A stretch of DNA of 64,000 nucleotides from Bacillus sp. IITD106. GTDB lineage: Bacteria > Bacillota > Bacilli > Bacillales > Bacillaceae_C. The notes under the pieces were generated by a model. The model was not told the DNA's origin. It saw only the letters and a list, made by a program, of their open reading frames with translations, and searched no databases. A program made the position numbers and the translations under genes. The DNA is taken from NCBI RefSeq assembly GCF_019459225.1, contig NZ_JAIAZY010000006.1:1-64000 (forward strand), written 5' to 3'. This document shows positions 8,947-17,693 of this stretch, piece after piece; the first letter of the stretch is position 1, and every line of letters starts with the position of its first letter.

Positions 8947-11316
8947 CTACGCTCCCAAACTCGCTATACTTGATTTCTTTATCGTTACGGTACTCAAAAG
9001 CGTGGATATGACTACCGTTACGATAAGAATAAGCGGACATACGATATAAGCTTTTACTGGATCAATTGAAAACGTTATTTCAGAAGCACCCATAAAGGAC
9101 AGTAAAGCACTCACAATCCATTGCCCTATTGTATTTGAAATAATCGTGCCCAGAATAATCCCAACAACAAGTACGAACAGTGTCCTCGTAACATATTGGA
9201 TTCGGATTTGTTTAGCTGAAAAACCAATACTTTTCATAATCGATATTTGCGTGTAATCCTTTGCCATTAACATTTTCAAAAATAATGAAGTTATAAGTAC
9301 CGATATGCATATGGAAATGATAATCGCAATGGTGGTGAATAATCTTAATTGGTCAATGGTATTTCCAAAGGTTTGATTGGCATAGCCTTGCAAATCAGTC
9401 ACCTTTGCTGGATAAAAAGCCTTTCCATATACCTTGATTTTTTCATGAATACTAACATTTGGTTTGACGTCTACACTTACTTTATACCAAAGAATACTTT
9501 TACCATTAGGAGGAAACAATGCTTTCGCGGTTCTGCCGCCATTTGTCACATCTTGATAAATGCCGCTTACGACCATCTTCATCTCTTGCCCGTCCATATA
9601 AATCCGAAGCGTATCGCCAACATTTTTTTTAAGCTCTTCACTGTTTAAATAAGAGAGTGCAATCTCATGATGACGAGTAGGTGCATGCCCTTTTAAATAT
9701 TCCAAGGAGAATACCGAGAAATCCCCAGTTTCAATCGTGATGTTTTCCTCTGTACCTTCACTATTAATCACTTTAAACTGACTTGTCACAAGAGGAGCAA
9801 ATTTTTCCACATCTGGATCGTTTGCAATATGAGAGAGTATATTTTCAAAATCACTCTCGGCATAATCTGATTGTGGTAAATCAATTCGAATATCGCTGCG
9901 CTCAACACCCATATATTTGATAAAATCTGGAGACTGGATCGTGTTAAGAAAATTAACCGGTACAATGATGATAAAAGCACAAATAAAGAACATAAAAAAT
10001 AATAATCGGTACATGTTCAATCTTCCAAGAATGTCTCTTAATCCAAGAAAAACATGAATATTGACAAGCGAATTCCTATGAAGGACCAATCGTTTTCTAT
10101 TTTTCCCCGTTTCATTCATATTTTCCAATCTTAACGCTTCTATTGCTGAAATTTTATTAAATCTTCTCAAAATGAACATACAAAAAAATACGATCATAAA
10201 GAAAATAACTATCACGGTAATAAAAGGAATGATTTTTAATAACATGCTCTTTTCGCCAGTTCCCATATATAGCATCATATTCGCGGTGAACAAATGATTA
10301 ATAAACAAGGAAGCTCCATAACCAACTGCAGAAGCGCTCGCCGCCAACACGATGTATTTTAATACATATATTTTTTTAATATCTCGGAGGCTAATTCCAA
10401 TCGCCTTCATAACTCCAATTTCTCGATAATCCTCTTCAATCGCTGCAAGTATGGTAAATCGGATACAGAGAAGGGCTATCATATTCAGCAAGATACTGAC
10501 AAAGATCATAACAGCAGACACAATCCCATCTGTAATGGCATTGAGTGTTTTAAATAAAGGATAGTCAATATTCGGTCCTTTTTGAGGTAGGTTAGCAGAT
10601 TGATACTCATTTCTAAATGTGCTCAGTTTCTTTACATCATTGAGTTGAAATTCAATCAAATATTCAACCTGCCCTATGTTCTTCTTTAGTAAGGCTAGAT
10701 CAGCTTCACTTACAACAAAACGCTTTGAATGAATGATGGATGGGTTCATTTGGACATCCCGAACGAAATCAACGACGATGAATTCCTTATTGAAGTTATT
10801 GGTTGAAATTCTAATTTTATCTCCAATTGCGATATTTTCTTTTTGCATAAAATAAATAGGTACGGCAATTTCTCCCGGTGAAACTTGGATTTCTTCACTT
10901 TCTAAATTCAGTAATAAATCAAAAGAATGATTCTGCTTAACAAAATAATGATCCATGATGCTGTTTGTTTCTGTTGTGTCTCTGTTGCCAAAGTCAATAT
11001 TTCTTCCATCAATTAGTAGCATTTCCACGACTTGATGATTTTTTACAAGGTTATTTTCTGCTGCGAAAGCATCGATTTCAGAGTGATTAACAGTCCCAGC
11101 ATGCATCTGGACAAAATGTGGCGCACTGGACTTTGTAAACAAAGCATTCAAGGAATTGGTTAATTCCGTGATCATATTCGTTCCACTGGCAACAAGTAGG
11201 GCAGATAGGACGATGAAAATAAATAATGCTGCTGTAATAACCTTGTTTTTAAGAAAATCCTTTTTAAGCATTTTAATTAGCACTTGACGATCACTGCTCC
11301 TCCCCTTAACAGACAC
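8947..11316 (-). CDS. FtsX-family ABC transporter permease, large
   Basis: 789 residues. There is one N-terminal membrane helix (~26-46), a large extracellular domain, three helices (~265-385), a linker, another helix (~435-460), a second extracellular domain and three C-terminal helices. This is a duplicated FtsX layout typical of Bacillus efflux or sensing permeases. The listed start is a GTG overlapping the upstream stop (TAGTG) with no clear RBS. An internal start near residue 12 or 16 is possible, so the N-terminus is uncertain. It partners with the ATPase downstream. Confidence 0.85.
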   Translation of the reverse strand: MSVKGRSSDRQVLIKMLKKDFLKNKVITAALFIFIVLSALLVASGTNMITELTNSLNALFTKSSAPHFVQMHAGTVNHSEIDAFAAENNLVKNHQVVEMLLIDGRNIDFGNRDTTETNSIMDHYFVKQNHSFDLLLNLESEEIQVSPGEIAVPIYFMQKENIAIGDKIRISTNNFNKEFIVVDFVRDVQMNPSIIHSKRFVVSEADLALLKKNIGQVEYLIEFQLNDVKKLSTFRNEYQSANLPQKGPNIDYPLFKTLNAITDGIVSAVMIFVSILLNMIALLCIRFTILAAIEEDYREIGVMKAIGISLRDIKKIYVLKYIVLAASASAVGYGASLFINHLFTANMMLYMGTGEKSMLLKIIPFITVIVIFFMIVFFCMFILRRFNKISAIEALRLENMNETGKNRKRLVLHRNSLVNIHVFLGLRDILGRLNMYRLLFFMFFICAFIIIVPVNFLNTIQSPDFIKYMGVERSDIRIDLPQSDYAESDFENILSHIANDPDVEKFAPLVTSQFKVINSEGTEENITIETGDFSVFSLEYLKGHAPTRHHEIALSYLNSEELKKNVGDTLRIYMDGQEMKMVVSGIYQDVTNGGRTAKALFPPNGKSILWYKVSVDVKPNVSIHEKIKVYGKAFYPAKVTDLQGYANQTFGNTIDQLRLFTTIAIIISICISVLITSLFLKMLMAKDYTQISIMKSIGFSAKQIRIQYVTRTLFVLVVGIILGTIISNTIGQWIVSALLSFMGASEITFSIDPVKAYIVCPLILIVTVVISTLLSTVTIKKSSIASLGA

Positions 11317-12152
11317 TACTGCTGAAAAATATCTTTATGTCCATTGGCCCGTTTTATTAAAGAAAAATCTACTTTTGTAAATGCAATGGTGGAGAGCATT
11401 AAAAATAAAATCCCAAATAACAATACAAGGATGATGCTCATTTGCGGTGTGATGAAAAAATGACCGATCTGAAACGCAAGCTGTTCTGCTAGTAACTGAT
11501 CTTGCGATAGAGACATTTTTTCTAGGCTGAGGGTTCTAAAAAAGGCTGTGGCATACGTCATCGGGTTGAATAAAGCAAGAATCGCGAGTCCATTAGGCAG
11601 AAGACTAAGAGGTACGTAGACACCGCATAAAAATGTAATCGGAGTCGTAACGGCGATCGATACAATTTGAAATGTTTGCGCATTTTTCACACATGTCGCT
11701 ATAAATAATCCAAATGAAGAAAATACGAGCCCTATCAAAATCATACTTGCAATGATTGCGATTGGAGTGAGAAGCGATGTATATCTCATCCCAATGAAAT
11801 AACCTACTATGAGAATTAAAATCCCTTGAAAAGTGGCAATCGTTGTAGAAGACAATATTTGCCCAATCGCAATCTGGATTCTTTTTACAGGACTGACGAG
11901 TATTTCTTTCATATAACCTGAAACAATATCGTCTATTGTAGAAGTAGCTATATTCAAAGATGTTTGAAATACGACTATAATCACAATTCCTGCTAATACA
12001 TAATGAATTGGATTGCTTATATACGCACTTTTAAAAATGGTGCTTAGCAAATATAAATAGAAAAACGGCATGATAAACATTAAAACGAGCTGCACACGAT
12101 TTCTAGCAAAAAGTTTTACATTTCGAAACCATAATGCTGCAATAATGCGCAT
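11316..12152 (-). CDS. ABC-2 type transporter permease
   Basis: 278 residues, six predicted membrane helices, ABC-2 family pattern (WFRNVKLFARNRVQLVLMF at the front, MTYATAFFRTL after helix 5). It lies 5 bases after the DrrA-type ATPase stop and its own stop overlaps the next gene, so it is translationally linked to both. It forms the membrane half of a DrrAB-like exporter. The substrate is unknown. Confidence 0.88.
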   Translation of the reverse strand: MRIIAALWFRNVKLFARNRVQLVLMFIMPFFYLYLLSTIFKSAYISNPIHYVLAGIVIIVVFQTSLNIATSTIDDIVSGYMKEILVSPVKRIQIAIGQILSSTTIATFQGILILIVGYFIGMRYTSLLTPIAIIASMILIGLVFSSFGLFIATCVKNAQTFQIVSIAVTTPITFLCGVYVPLSLLPNGLAILALFNPMTYATAFFRTLSLEKMSLSQDQLLAEQLAFQIGHFFITPQMSIILVLLFGILFLMLSTIAFTKVDFSLIKRANGHKDIFQQ

Positions 12153-12157
12153 GATGA

Positions 12158-13072
12158 TTACCCCCTAATGTCCTTTCCAGTAATTTCGAGAAATACGTCA
12201 TTCAATGTTCCTTTTTTTATTTCCAGCGTTTTGATGCATGGTCGATGTTCACTGATTATTTCCATAAAGTCGGATAAATGCTCAATTTCTATCGTGTATT
12301 GGCCGATTTCCTTATAAAAATTCATATGATACTTTTGAAGCAATGCTTCTAATCCTGATTCATCCTTACTTGTAATATGAGCCTTATCCTTTGTGTATTG
12401 TTGTTTTAGTGCGCGCGGGCTATCAAATGCGATTATTTTACCGTTGTCCATAATAGCAACTTTATGACTGATTTCAGCTTCTTCCATATAGTGAGTTGTT
12501 AAAAAGATGGTGATGTTTTTTTCTTTTTGCAGCTTTACGATATATTCCCAAATATTTGCCCTTGTCTGTGGATCGAGGCCTGTTGTTGGTTCATCCAGGA
12601 AAAGAACTTTTGGAAAATGAAGCAAACTTCTTGCAATTTCAACTCGTCTTTTCATTCCCCCAGATAAGGAGCTGACCATCGCTTTTTTCCAATCCGATAA
12701 ATCAACTATTTCTAAAACAAAGTTAATACGGTCCTTCATAACCGTTTTCGGTATTCCGTAAAAATGTCCGTGCATTTTCAGATTTTCTTCGACCGTCATT
12801 TTATTATCTAAAGTTGGATCTTGAAAAACAACTCCTATCACGTTTCTTACTTCATCCCTAGAGCTTGTTACATCTTTTCCATCTATAAGCAGTGTGCCCG
12901 ACGTTTTCTCTAGAATGGTGCATAATGTATTGATTGTTGTACTTTTTCCCGCTCCATTTGGACCTAGGAATGAAAAAATGCTCCCTTCTTCAACCTCAAA
13001 AGAAATCCCATCGACCGCCGTATAGTTTCTATACCTTTTCACAAAATTGCTTACGACAATCATACTTTCCAT
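12158..13072 (-). CDS. ABC transporter ATP-binding protein, DrrA/CcmA type
   Basis: 304 residues from ATG 13072, preceded by AAGGTG at good spacing; the frame also opens at GTG 13081 with no room for an RBS. Walker A GPNGAGKST is near residues 37-45. The signature is LSGGMKRRVEIARSLL, Walker B VLFLDEPTTGLDP and the H-loop TTHYMEEAE, then the C-terminal DUF4162-like region of drug-export ATPases. It works with the ABC-2 permease just downstream. The TetR control suggests export of a toxic compound, which is inference. Confidence 0.9.
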   Translation of the reverse strand: MESMIVVSNFVKRYRNYTAVDGISFEVEEGSIFSFLGPNGAGKSTTINTLCTILEKTSGTLLIDGKDVTSSRDEVRNVIGVVFQDPTLDNKMTVEENLKMHGHFYGIPKTVMKDRINFVLEIVDLSDWKKAMVSSLSGGMKRRVEIARSLLHFPKVLFLDEPTTGLDPQTRANIWEYIVKLQKEKNITIFLTTHYMEEAEISHKVAIMDNGKIIAFDSPRALKQQYTKDKAHITSKDESGLEALLQKYHMNFYKEIGQYTIEIEHLSDFMEIISEHRPCIKTLEIKKGTLNDVFLEITGKDIRG

Positions 13073-13077
13073 GCTAA

Positions 13078-13263
13078 TCACCTTTTTTTGTTTTTTAAAA
13101 AGTCCATTACTTTAATGACTTTGTCAAAAGCACGGCCGACATCTTTTGAATTTGATAGTTCATCGCTTAGCACTTCTTCAAATGCATTCAAAACCTTTTG
13201 GCAATCGTCTAAATGAACTCCAGACAATTCTGAAACCTTTTCTACTGTTTCTCTATTATTCAT
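13078..13263 (-). CDS. small HU-like helical protein in the TetR/ABC operon
   Basis: 61 residues. The first ~40 (NNRETVEKVSELSGVHLDDCQKVLNAFEEVL) have the helix-turn-helix dimerisation pattern seen at the N-terminus of HU/IHF proteins. The DNA-binding beta arms are missing and the tail is a basic helix (DFLKNKKR). Its start overlaps the TetR stop by 8 bases and has a strong RBS (AAAGGAGGG). It could help the TetR protein or be structural. No function is known to me. Confidence 0.65.
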   Translation of the reverse strand: MNNRETVEKVSELSGVHLDDCQKVLNAFEEVLSDELSNSKDVGRAFDKVIKVMDFLKNKKR

Positions 13264-13915
13264 TCAATTTCCCTCCTTTTTCATTTTGGTCTTGCGCATA
13301 CATGCCAAGAATATAAGCAAAGCTGCCCGTTTCCGCTCCTAATGTCGTTTCCATAATGTGCACAAGGGCAACTGCTTTTTCCATAAGTTCTTGTGGCTCC
13401 CAGTTAAAAATTCCTTCGTCCAATAAAAATTGGGATGCAACTAATAAAAACTCTACCGTTTCCTTCGGATAAGGAGTATTAAATTTGCCCTCCTCAATAC
13501 CCTGCTCTATGACTTCCGTTAATACAGGTGTCAGATGAAGAATGGTTTCGACTAAACTTTTCTGATGCATTTCAGCGTTGTCAACTTGATGTAGTTCTTC
13601 AATCATTTTTTCCTTACCGTCACCATTTGGTTTTTGTGCCATGATGATCTTAAATAGTTTTTCAGATGCGCTGAGGTTTGAATCCAAGGCAATCTTTTTC
13701 GCTGCATTTACCCCAGCTTCAACAAATCGCATAACAATTGCATCCATGACCTCTTCTTTTGATTGAAAGTAATAATAAAAAGTCCCTTTTGCAATCCCAA
13801 CCTCTTTCAATATGTCATTAATGGTTGTTTTGGAATAACCTTTGGTCGTAAAAAGCATCTCTGCCACATCTAAAATTTCATTTCTTCGTTCTTCTGGATT
13901 TTTTACAATTCTCAT
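13256..13915 (-). CDS. TetR/AcrR family transcriptional regulator
   Basis: 219 residues. The N-terminal helix-turn-helix (~9-55) has the family signature TTKGYSKTTINDILKEVGIAKGTFYYYFQSKEE. The C-terminal half (~75-219) is an all-helical ligand domain. RBS AAGGAGG precedes the ATG. It is the first gene of a six-gene operon with two ABC systems, and a palindromic operator overlaps its promoter. It therefore probably represses its own operon until a ligand, perhaps a transported compound, binds. Confidence 0.92.
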   Translation of the reverse strand: MRIVKNPEERRNEILDVAEMLFTTKGYSKTTINDILKEVGIAKGTFYYYFQSKEEVMDAIVMRFVEAGVNAAKKIALDSNLSASEKLFKIIMAQKPNGDGKEKMIEELHQVDNAEMHQKSLVETILHLTPVLTEVIEQGIEEGKFNTPYPKETVEFLLVASQFLLDEGIFNWEPQELMEKAVALVHIMETTLGAETGSFAYILGMYAQDQNEKGGKLNE

Positions 13916-13931
13916 GTAATGCCTCCTTGTT

Positions 13932-13954
13932 TATAGACCGACCGTCAGTCTATA
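13932..13954. promoter_or_regulatory. palindromic operator of the TetR operon
   Basis: A 23-bp near-perfect inverted repeat (core TAGACCGACCGTCAGTCTA at 13934-13952) lies 17 bases upstream of the tetR start and overlaps TATA-rich -10 candidates. The GACnGnCnGTC type is typical for TetR-family operators. Confidence 0.75.
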
Positions 13955-14222
13955 ATGAGAGTAACATTTTACCAATTGGAATGTCAATGAATTTTTTAAA
14001 ATTTTTTATTTAATGTAAGGGGGTTTTATCCGTGGAAAAATACCGATTGGATCGATTGTTTTGATAGGATGATTAAAAATATTATGCATTCCATTTAACA
14101 ATCTAGTCACATTGAAAAAGGGGTTTCTCCATATGGGAAGGCGTTTTTTGTTTATACAAAAAATCTTGAAACGTTTAATCCCGCCAATCTCTCTAATAGA
14201 TGAATAGAAAGGAGGAGATGTC
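13955..14222. other. region between divergent tetR and ECF sigma genes
   Basis: No gene of its own. TGAAAC at 14167-14172 resembles the -35 of ECF sigma promoters, but 16 bases on there is CTCT rather than the usual CGTC-like -10. Autoregulation of the sigma factor is possible but weakly supported. The sigma gene RBS (AAAGGAGGAG) ends the region. Confidence 0.3.
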
Positions 14223-14774
14223 ATGACAAAAGTGGAGTTTGTTGTTCGAGCGAAAAACGGTGACTCAGAAGCATTTCAAGCTTTAATACATGAGGATAAA
14301 GAAAAATTATACAAAATAGCTTATATCTATATGAAAAATGAAGAAGATGCTTTGGAAGTATTTCAAGAAACGATATGTACCGCATTAAAGTCGATTTCTT
14401 CATTAAAAAGAAATGACTATTTTTCAACTTGGCTGACAAAAATTTTGATTAATCATGCCATCGATGCATTAAGAAGAAAAAAGAAAGTCATTCCGATGAG
14501 CCACGACATCTTAGAACACTTTACTGAATCAGATACCATTAAGAAAGACGAACAGTTGGATTTACTCGAAGCAATGAATGCAATTGAAACGAAATACAAG
14601 ACCGTTCTGCTCTTACGATTTTATGAAGATTATACGATTAAACAGATTGCCAAGTTTCTGAATTGCCCTGAAGGTACTGTTAAAACGAATATTCGCCGAG
14701 GTTTAGAAAGTTTGAAGAAAAAAATGAAAGGGGCTTATTTTGATGACAGACAAAATTCAGCTTCTCAAAAATAA
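14223..14774 (+). CDS. ECF RNA polymerase sigma factor
   Basis: 183 residues. Region 2 spans ~10-80 (YIYMKNEEDALEVFQETICTALKSI) and region 4 ~115-170 (LLLRFYEDYTIKQIAKFLNCPEGTVKTNIRRGLESLKKKM). The ATG has RBS AAAGGAGGAG. The next gene, starting inside its 3' end, encodes a membrane protein with the DUF4179 domain found in anti-sigma factors, so the two form a classic ECF/anti-sigma pair. The inducing stress cannot be read from sequence. Confidence 0.9.
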   Translation: MTKVEFVVRAKNGDSEAFQALIHEDKEKLYKIAYIYMKNEEDALEVFQETICTALKSISSLKRNDYFSTWLTKILINHAIDALRRKKKVIPMSHDILEHFTESDTIKKDEQLDLLEAMNAIETKYKTVLLLRFYEDYTIKQIAKFLNCPEGTVKTNIRRGLESLKKKMKGAYFDDRQNSASQK

Positions 14775-15813
14775 AATAAATGACATCCCTGTTCCAACGG
14801 AAAAACTAGATGAAATTATTTTAAGGACGGTTCAAGAGCATAAACCAAAAACAAAACGCTCCCTAAGTAGGAAAATCATCTATTGTGCAAGTGCCATCGT
14901 TGCCGCTTTTGGGTTATTACTAGGTTCGGCAACCGTATCACCCGCCCTAGCAAGTATTGTGTCGAAGCTTCCAGTGGTAGGATCAATTTTTAGTGAATTC
15001 GGGGATCCTGGTTTAGAACAAATGAGTAAATTAGGTTTAACACAAATGGTGGGAGAGTCTAAAAAGGTAGGAGAAAAATCGTTAACGATTGATGAAGTCT
15101 TTTACGATGGAACTCGCTTTACACTTAGCTATTCACTAGAGTCTGAAAAACCTATGAATGAGGATTATATTGATTCCATAGACTTCCTTGTTAATGGTGA
15201 GCATATTTCTCATGGATTACACAATCAAATAACTGACTCCATATCAACACATTATAATGGGATTGTAACAATTGAAACAACAAATGACTTGCCTGAGGAA
15301 TTTTCCCTACATGCTGTGTTTAAAGGAATAGAAGGTGAAAAGTGGGAATTTTCCCTTCCCATTCATACACATACAACGGTGAAAACAATCAAAACGAATG
15401 TTGAGCAAACCGTTGCCGGGATTCAATTATCTGTTACAGATATCGTCAATGGGCCTGCTGGTCTTAAAATAAAGTATGAAAAAGGATTAAAAGAAGATGA
15501 TCTTCTGAAATATTTATCTGATCAGATTACGTTTCGGGTTGAAGATAACCTTGGAAATGAACTAGCGCTCAACACTGGGAGTAGTTTTGGTTTTTCGGAA
15601 AATGGAGAAATATATATAGAGGGAAATGATGTTTTTCACCCGGTTTCTAGCGAAGTAAAGGCGATAACAATCTTACCATACTTTAATTTGCCAAAGGATG
15701 GTAAGATAATTGAGACAGATTCTGAGGGAAATGAGATTATTGTGGACATCTCAAAGTTTGAAAATACGAAACTCGAGTTCGACAGCTTTACGGTACCTTT
15801 GACTGAAAAATAA
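14743..15813 (+). CDS. membrane anti-sigma factor, DUF4179 family
   Basis: 356 residues from ATG 14743, preceded by AAAGGGG; the codon before it is a TTG in frame but with poorer spacing. A short cytoplasmic N-terminus (~1-45) would bind the sigma factor. One membrane helix (~47-67) is followed by LASIVSKLPVVGSIFSEFGD, typical of DUF4179, and an extracellular beta-rich region with a DUF5643-like second half. It overlaps the sigma gene by 32 bases. It probably holds the ECF factor at the membrane until an envelope signal arrives. Confidence 0.8.
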   Translation: MTDKIQLLKNKINDIPVPTEKLDEIILRTVQEHKPKTKRSLSRKIIYCASAIVAAFGLLLGSATVSPALASIVSKLPVVGSIFSEFGDPGLEQMSKLGLTQMVGESKKVGEKSLTIDEVFYDGTRFTLSYSLESEKPMNEDYIDSIDFLVNGEHISHGLHNQITDSISTHYNGIVTIETTNDLPEEFSLHAVFKGIEGEKWEFSLPIHTHTTVKTIKTNVEQTVAGIQLSVTDIVNGPAGLKIKYEKGLKEDDLLKYLSDQITFRVEDNLGNELALNTGSSFGFSENGEIYIEGNDVFHPVSSEVKAITILPYFNLPKDGKIIETDSEGNEIIVDISKFENTKLEFDSFTVPLTEK

Positions 15814-15831
15814 AGCTTTTTTGTACTACGA

Positions 15832-15862
15832 ATGAGGTGCCACCATAAGTGAGGCACCTCAT
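15832..15862 (+). terminator. stem-loop after the anti-sigma gene
   Basis: A perfect 10-bp stem (ATGAGGTGCC with GGCACCTCAT) has an 11-base loop but no clear T run, so termination is likely but not certain. Confidence 0.5.
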
Positions 15863-15983
15863 ATTAATTACCTTGGAAGAATCTTATCCATGCCTCTGCA
15901 TGCTTTTCATTTTTTCCACATGTTAAATTTATTTCGGATAAGCAATCAGCAATATGTTCATCAAGTCTCTACCATTCCTTTTG

Positions 15984-16850
15984 TTACTCCCATTCGGTTC
16001 CAGAATATTTACGAAAGGCCTCCATACTCACCTTAATCGAATCCATTTCATCCAGATTCGAATGATCCTGTTCTAAAATAATGTAATCCAAATTGGGAGC
16101 GGTTGAAGCAGTATTAATGATTTCCTGTATCGGCATCGTTCCCGTTCCAATTTCCGTAAAGCAGCGCGGATCAGTGGTTTTATCAAATAAAGGAAATGAA
16201 ATGGTTTCTTTATCATGAATGATTCCATCGAACATATTTACTGGTTGCGGAGAGTCTTTAGGAAAATCTTTTTGATGAAGGAGAATGAGTCGATCTCGAT
16301 ATTTTTCAATTAACTTTAATGGATCTTGCCCTCCCCGCATGATCCAATATGTATCCATTTCGATAAATACCAATTCCGGATCCGTATGTTCCATAATCAA
16401 ATCGTAAACTGTTTTTTCTCCAAATCTTTGAAACTCTTGGTAGTGGTTGTGATAATAGTAACGCATCTCTCTTTCTTTGCACATTTCTCCTACTTTATTG
16501 AACAGCTCACATTTTTTTAATAAAAAATCCATATTTTCATAAGGGTAAAACATAATATCGCAGCCAATTTGCTTATTTCCCAACTCTTGGTGATAATCCA
16601 GTACCGCGGGAAGTCGATCAAGATTCAGCGGATTGATATGACAGCCTATAATCGATAATCCCACATCATCCAATGTTTTTTTCATGTCTTTTGCAGAAAG
16701 ACCGAATCCGACCCCATCATCTTCAAGTGCGTTGTGATTGGCAGCCTCAACATACTTATAACCGACCTGAGCAATTTTCTCCAATGTTTTAAACGGTTCT
16801 GCTTTTAGCGAATTTCGGACAGAATACAGTTGGATTCCGACTTTTAACAA
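15984..16850 (-). CDS. sugar phosphate isomerase/epimerase-like TIM barrel protein
   Basis: About 288 residues from TTG 16850 (gives M-L-K-V-G-I-Q-L-Y-S-V-R). A GTG at 16871 in the same frame lacks an RBS, whereas AAAGGA lies upstream of the TTG. The family is AP endonuclease 2/xylose isomerase-like (IolE, sugar epimerases). Seen are GIQLYSVR, YYHNHYQEF, VFIEMDTYW and the metal-site-like EIGTGTMPIQEI and EQDHS. It is likely a cytoplasmic, metal-dependent enzyme acting on a sugar. No operon partners are present to hint at the substrate. Confidence 0.8.
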   Translation of the reverse strand: MLKVGIQLYSVRNSLKAEPFKTLEKIAQVGYKYVEAANHNALEDDGVGFGLSAKDMKKTLDDVGLSIIGCHINPLNLDRLPAVLDYHQELGNKQIGCDIMFYPYENMDFLLKKCELFNKVGEMCKEREMRYYYHNHYQEFQRFGEKTVYDLIMEHTDPELVFIEMDTYWIMRGGQDPLKLIEKYRDRLILLHQKDFPKDSPQPVNMFDGIIHDKETISFPLFDKTTDPRCFTEIGTGTMPIQEIINTASTAPNLDYIILEQDHSNLDEMDSIKVSMEAFRKYSGTEWE

Positions 16851-16973
16851 ACTGGAAACACTTCCTTTCACTTTTTCTATTAATGTATTAATACTCTACA
16901 GACTATTAGAATCCTTCTTCTTACAAGAAAAAGAAGGGCACTATACTTTTGGAATAAAAGATATTTTTGCAGG

Positions 16974-17010
16974 AAAAAAGGGTTGATATCGTGGAAATCA
17001 ACCCTTTTTT
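16974..17010. terminator. bidirectional terminator
   Basis: A 14-bp stem (16974-16987 with 16997-17010) includes the flanking A and T runs around GGGTTGAT/ATCAACCC. It lies upstream of the isomerase-like gene. Confidence 0.75.
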
Positions 17011-17079
17011 GATCGAATAATTATTGAAATTTACCTTATTTTACCGCGATATTAAAATAAACTTAAAAAAATATTTGAA

Positions 17080-17109
17080 GTATCAATGTATCGGATATTT
17101 TACATACTC
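17080..17109 (+). promoter_or_regulatory. sigma-G-type promoter of sspO
   Basis: CATACTC at 17103-17109 matches the forespore -10 consensus CATACTA at six of seven bases. GTATCA (17080-17085) is a weak -35 at 17 bases. Confidence 0.45.
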
Positions 17110-17141
17110 ACAACAAAGAATAAACGATGGAGGTGAACATA

Positions 17142-17294
17142 ATGCCAAAAACAAAGAGAACAGCAAGCAATATTGCTGGCATGAATCCTGAAAAAGGTCC
17201 TGACTTCGGAGCAAATATGAAAGAAGAATTTGCGAATGAACCGTTAACCGCTGCTCAAAAGCAAAACAATAAGAAACGAAAGAAGAAGCAATGA
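17142..17294 (+). CDS. sspO: small acid-soluble spore protein O (CotK)
   Basis: 50 residues: MPKTKRTASNIAGMNPEKGP, then DFGANMKEEFANEPLTAAQK, then QNNKKRKKKQ. The INxGMN-like front and the EPLTAAQKQNNKKRKK end are diagnostic of SspO. RBS GGAGGTGA is 7 bases before the ATG. SspO is a minor SASP made in the forespore. In B. subtilis sspP follows; no sspP is visible here, only a 20-codon frame at 17298-17360 that I do not call. Confidence 0.88.
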   Translation: MPKTKRTASNIAGMNPEKGPDFGANMKEEFANEPLTAAQKQNNKKRKKKQ

Positions 17295-17536
17295 GGGATG
17301 AAGGAGAAAGAGACGCAAGCTTTTGCTCCAAATTTATTTAACTCAGCAAAAAAACGCTAATGTACTCAATGTTTCAATAGCCAAAATCGCCATGGTCGTA
17401 GCGTGGAGCGGATGAATGGACGAACATGATTCCAGCCATTCTAGGCATTACCAGTATTAATTAAGGACGGACTAAAGCAAAAGATTTAACCGGTTCTCTT
17501 CATGAAGACAAGACAATAAAATAATATATGAAATCA

Positions 17537-17570
17537 CTGACCTTCTCGAACTTTGAGTAGGTCAGTTTTT
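17537..17570 (+). terminator. intrinsic terminator
   Basis: The CTGACCT (17537-17543) / AGGTCAG (17559-17565) stem has an inner CTCGAACTTTGAG and a following T5 run. It probably ends the sspO transcript. Confidence 0.75.
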
Positions 17571-17610
17571 GTTATATTAATTTATCCCTTTGAAAAATCC
17601 GAAAAAACTC

Positions 17611-17639
17611 TTGACATTTGGAGTAAATCACGTGAGAAT
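17611..17639 (+). promoter_or_regulatory. sigma-A promoter of padR
   Basis: Perfect TTGACA (17611-17616), a 17-base spacer and GAGAAT (17634-17639), 55 bases before the padR start. Confidence 0.6.
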
Positions 17640-17693
17640 AGTTTTATTAAAACCATTTTATTAAACCTATTATTAAATTTATGGAGGAAACAA

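Larger units (their letters stand above)
17295..17693. other. intergenic stretch between sspO and the padR gene
   Basis: About 400 bases with no supported gene. It holds a terminator at 17537-17570 and the padR promoter at 17611-17639. Positions 17340-17530 show nothing recognisable. Confidence 0.5.

Noticed and set aside
14167..14192. Autoregulatory ECF promoter before the first sigma gene.
   Set aside because: TGAAAC is a good -35 but the -10 position has CTCT instead of CGTC-like bases, so it is only mentioned in the gap note.
14006..14439. Two open frames of 72 codons on the minus strand across the start of the ECF sigma gene.
   Set aside because: They run antisense through the sigma gene and its promoter region, lack ribosome sites and show no protein-like composition.
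17298..17360. A 20-codon ORF right after sspO, in the place of sspP.
   Set aside because: It does not resemble SspP and has a poor ribosome site, so it is not called.
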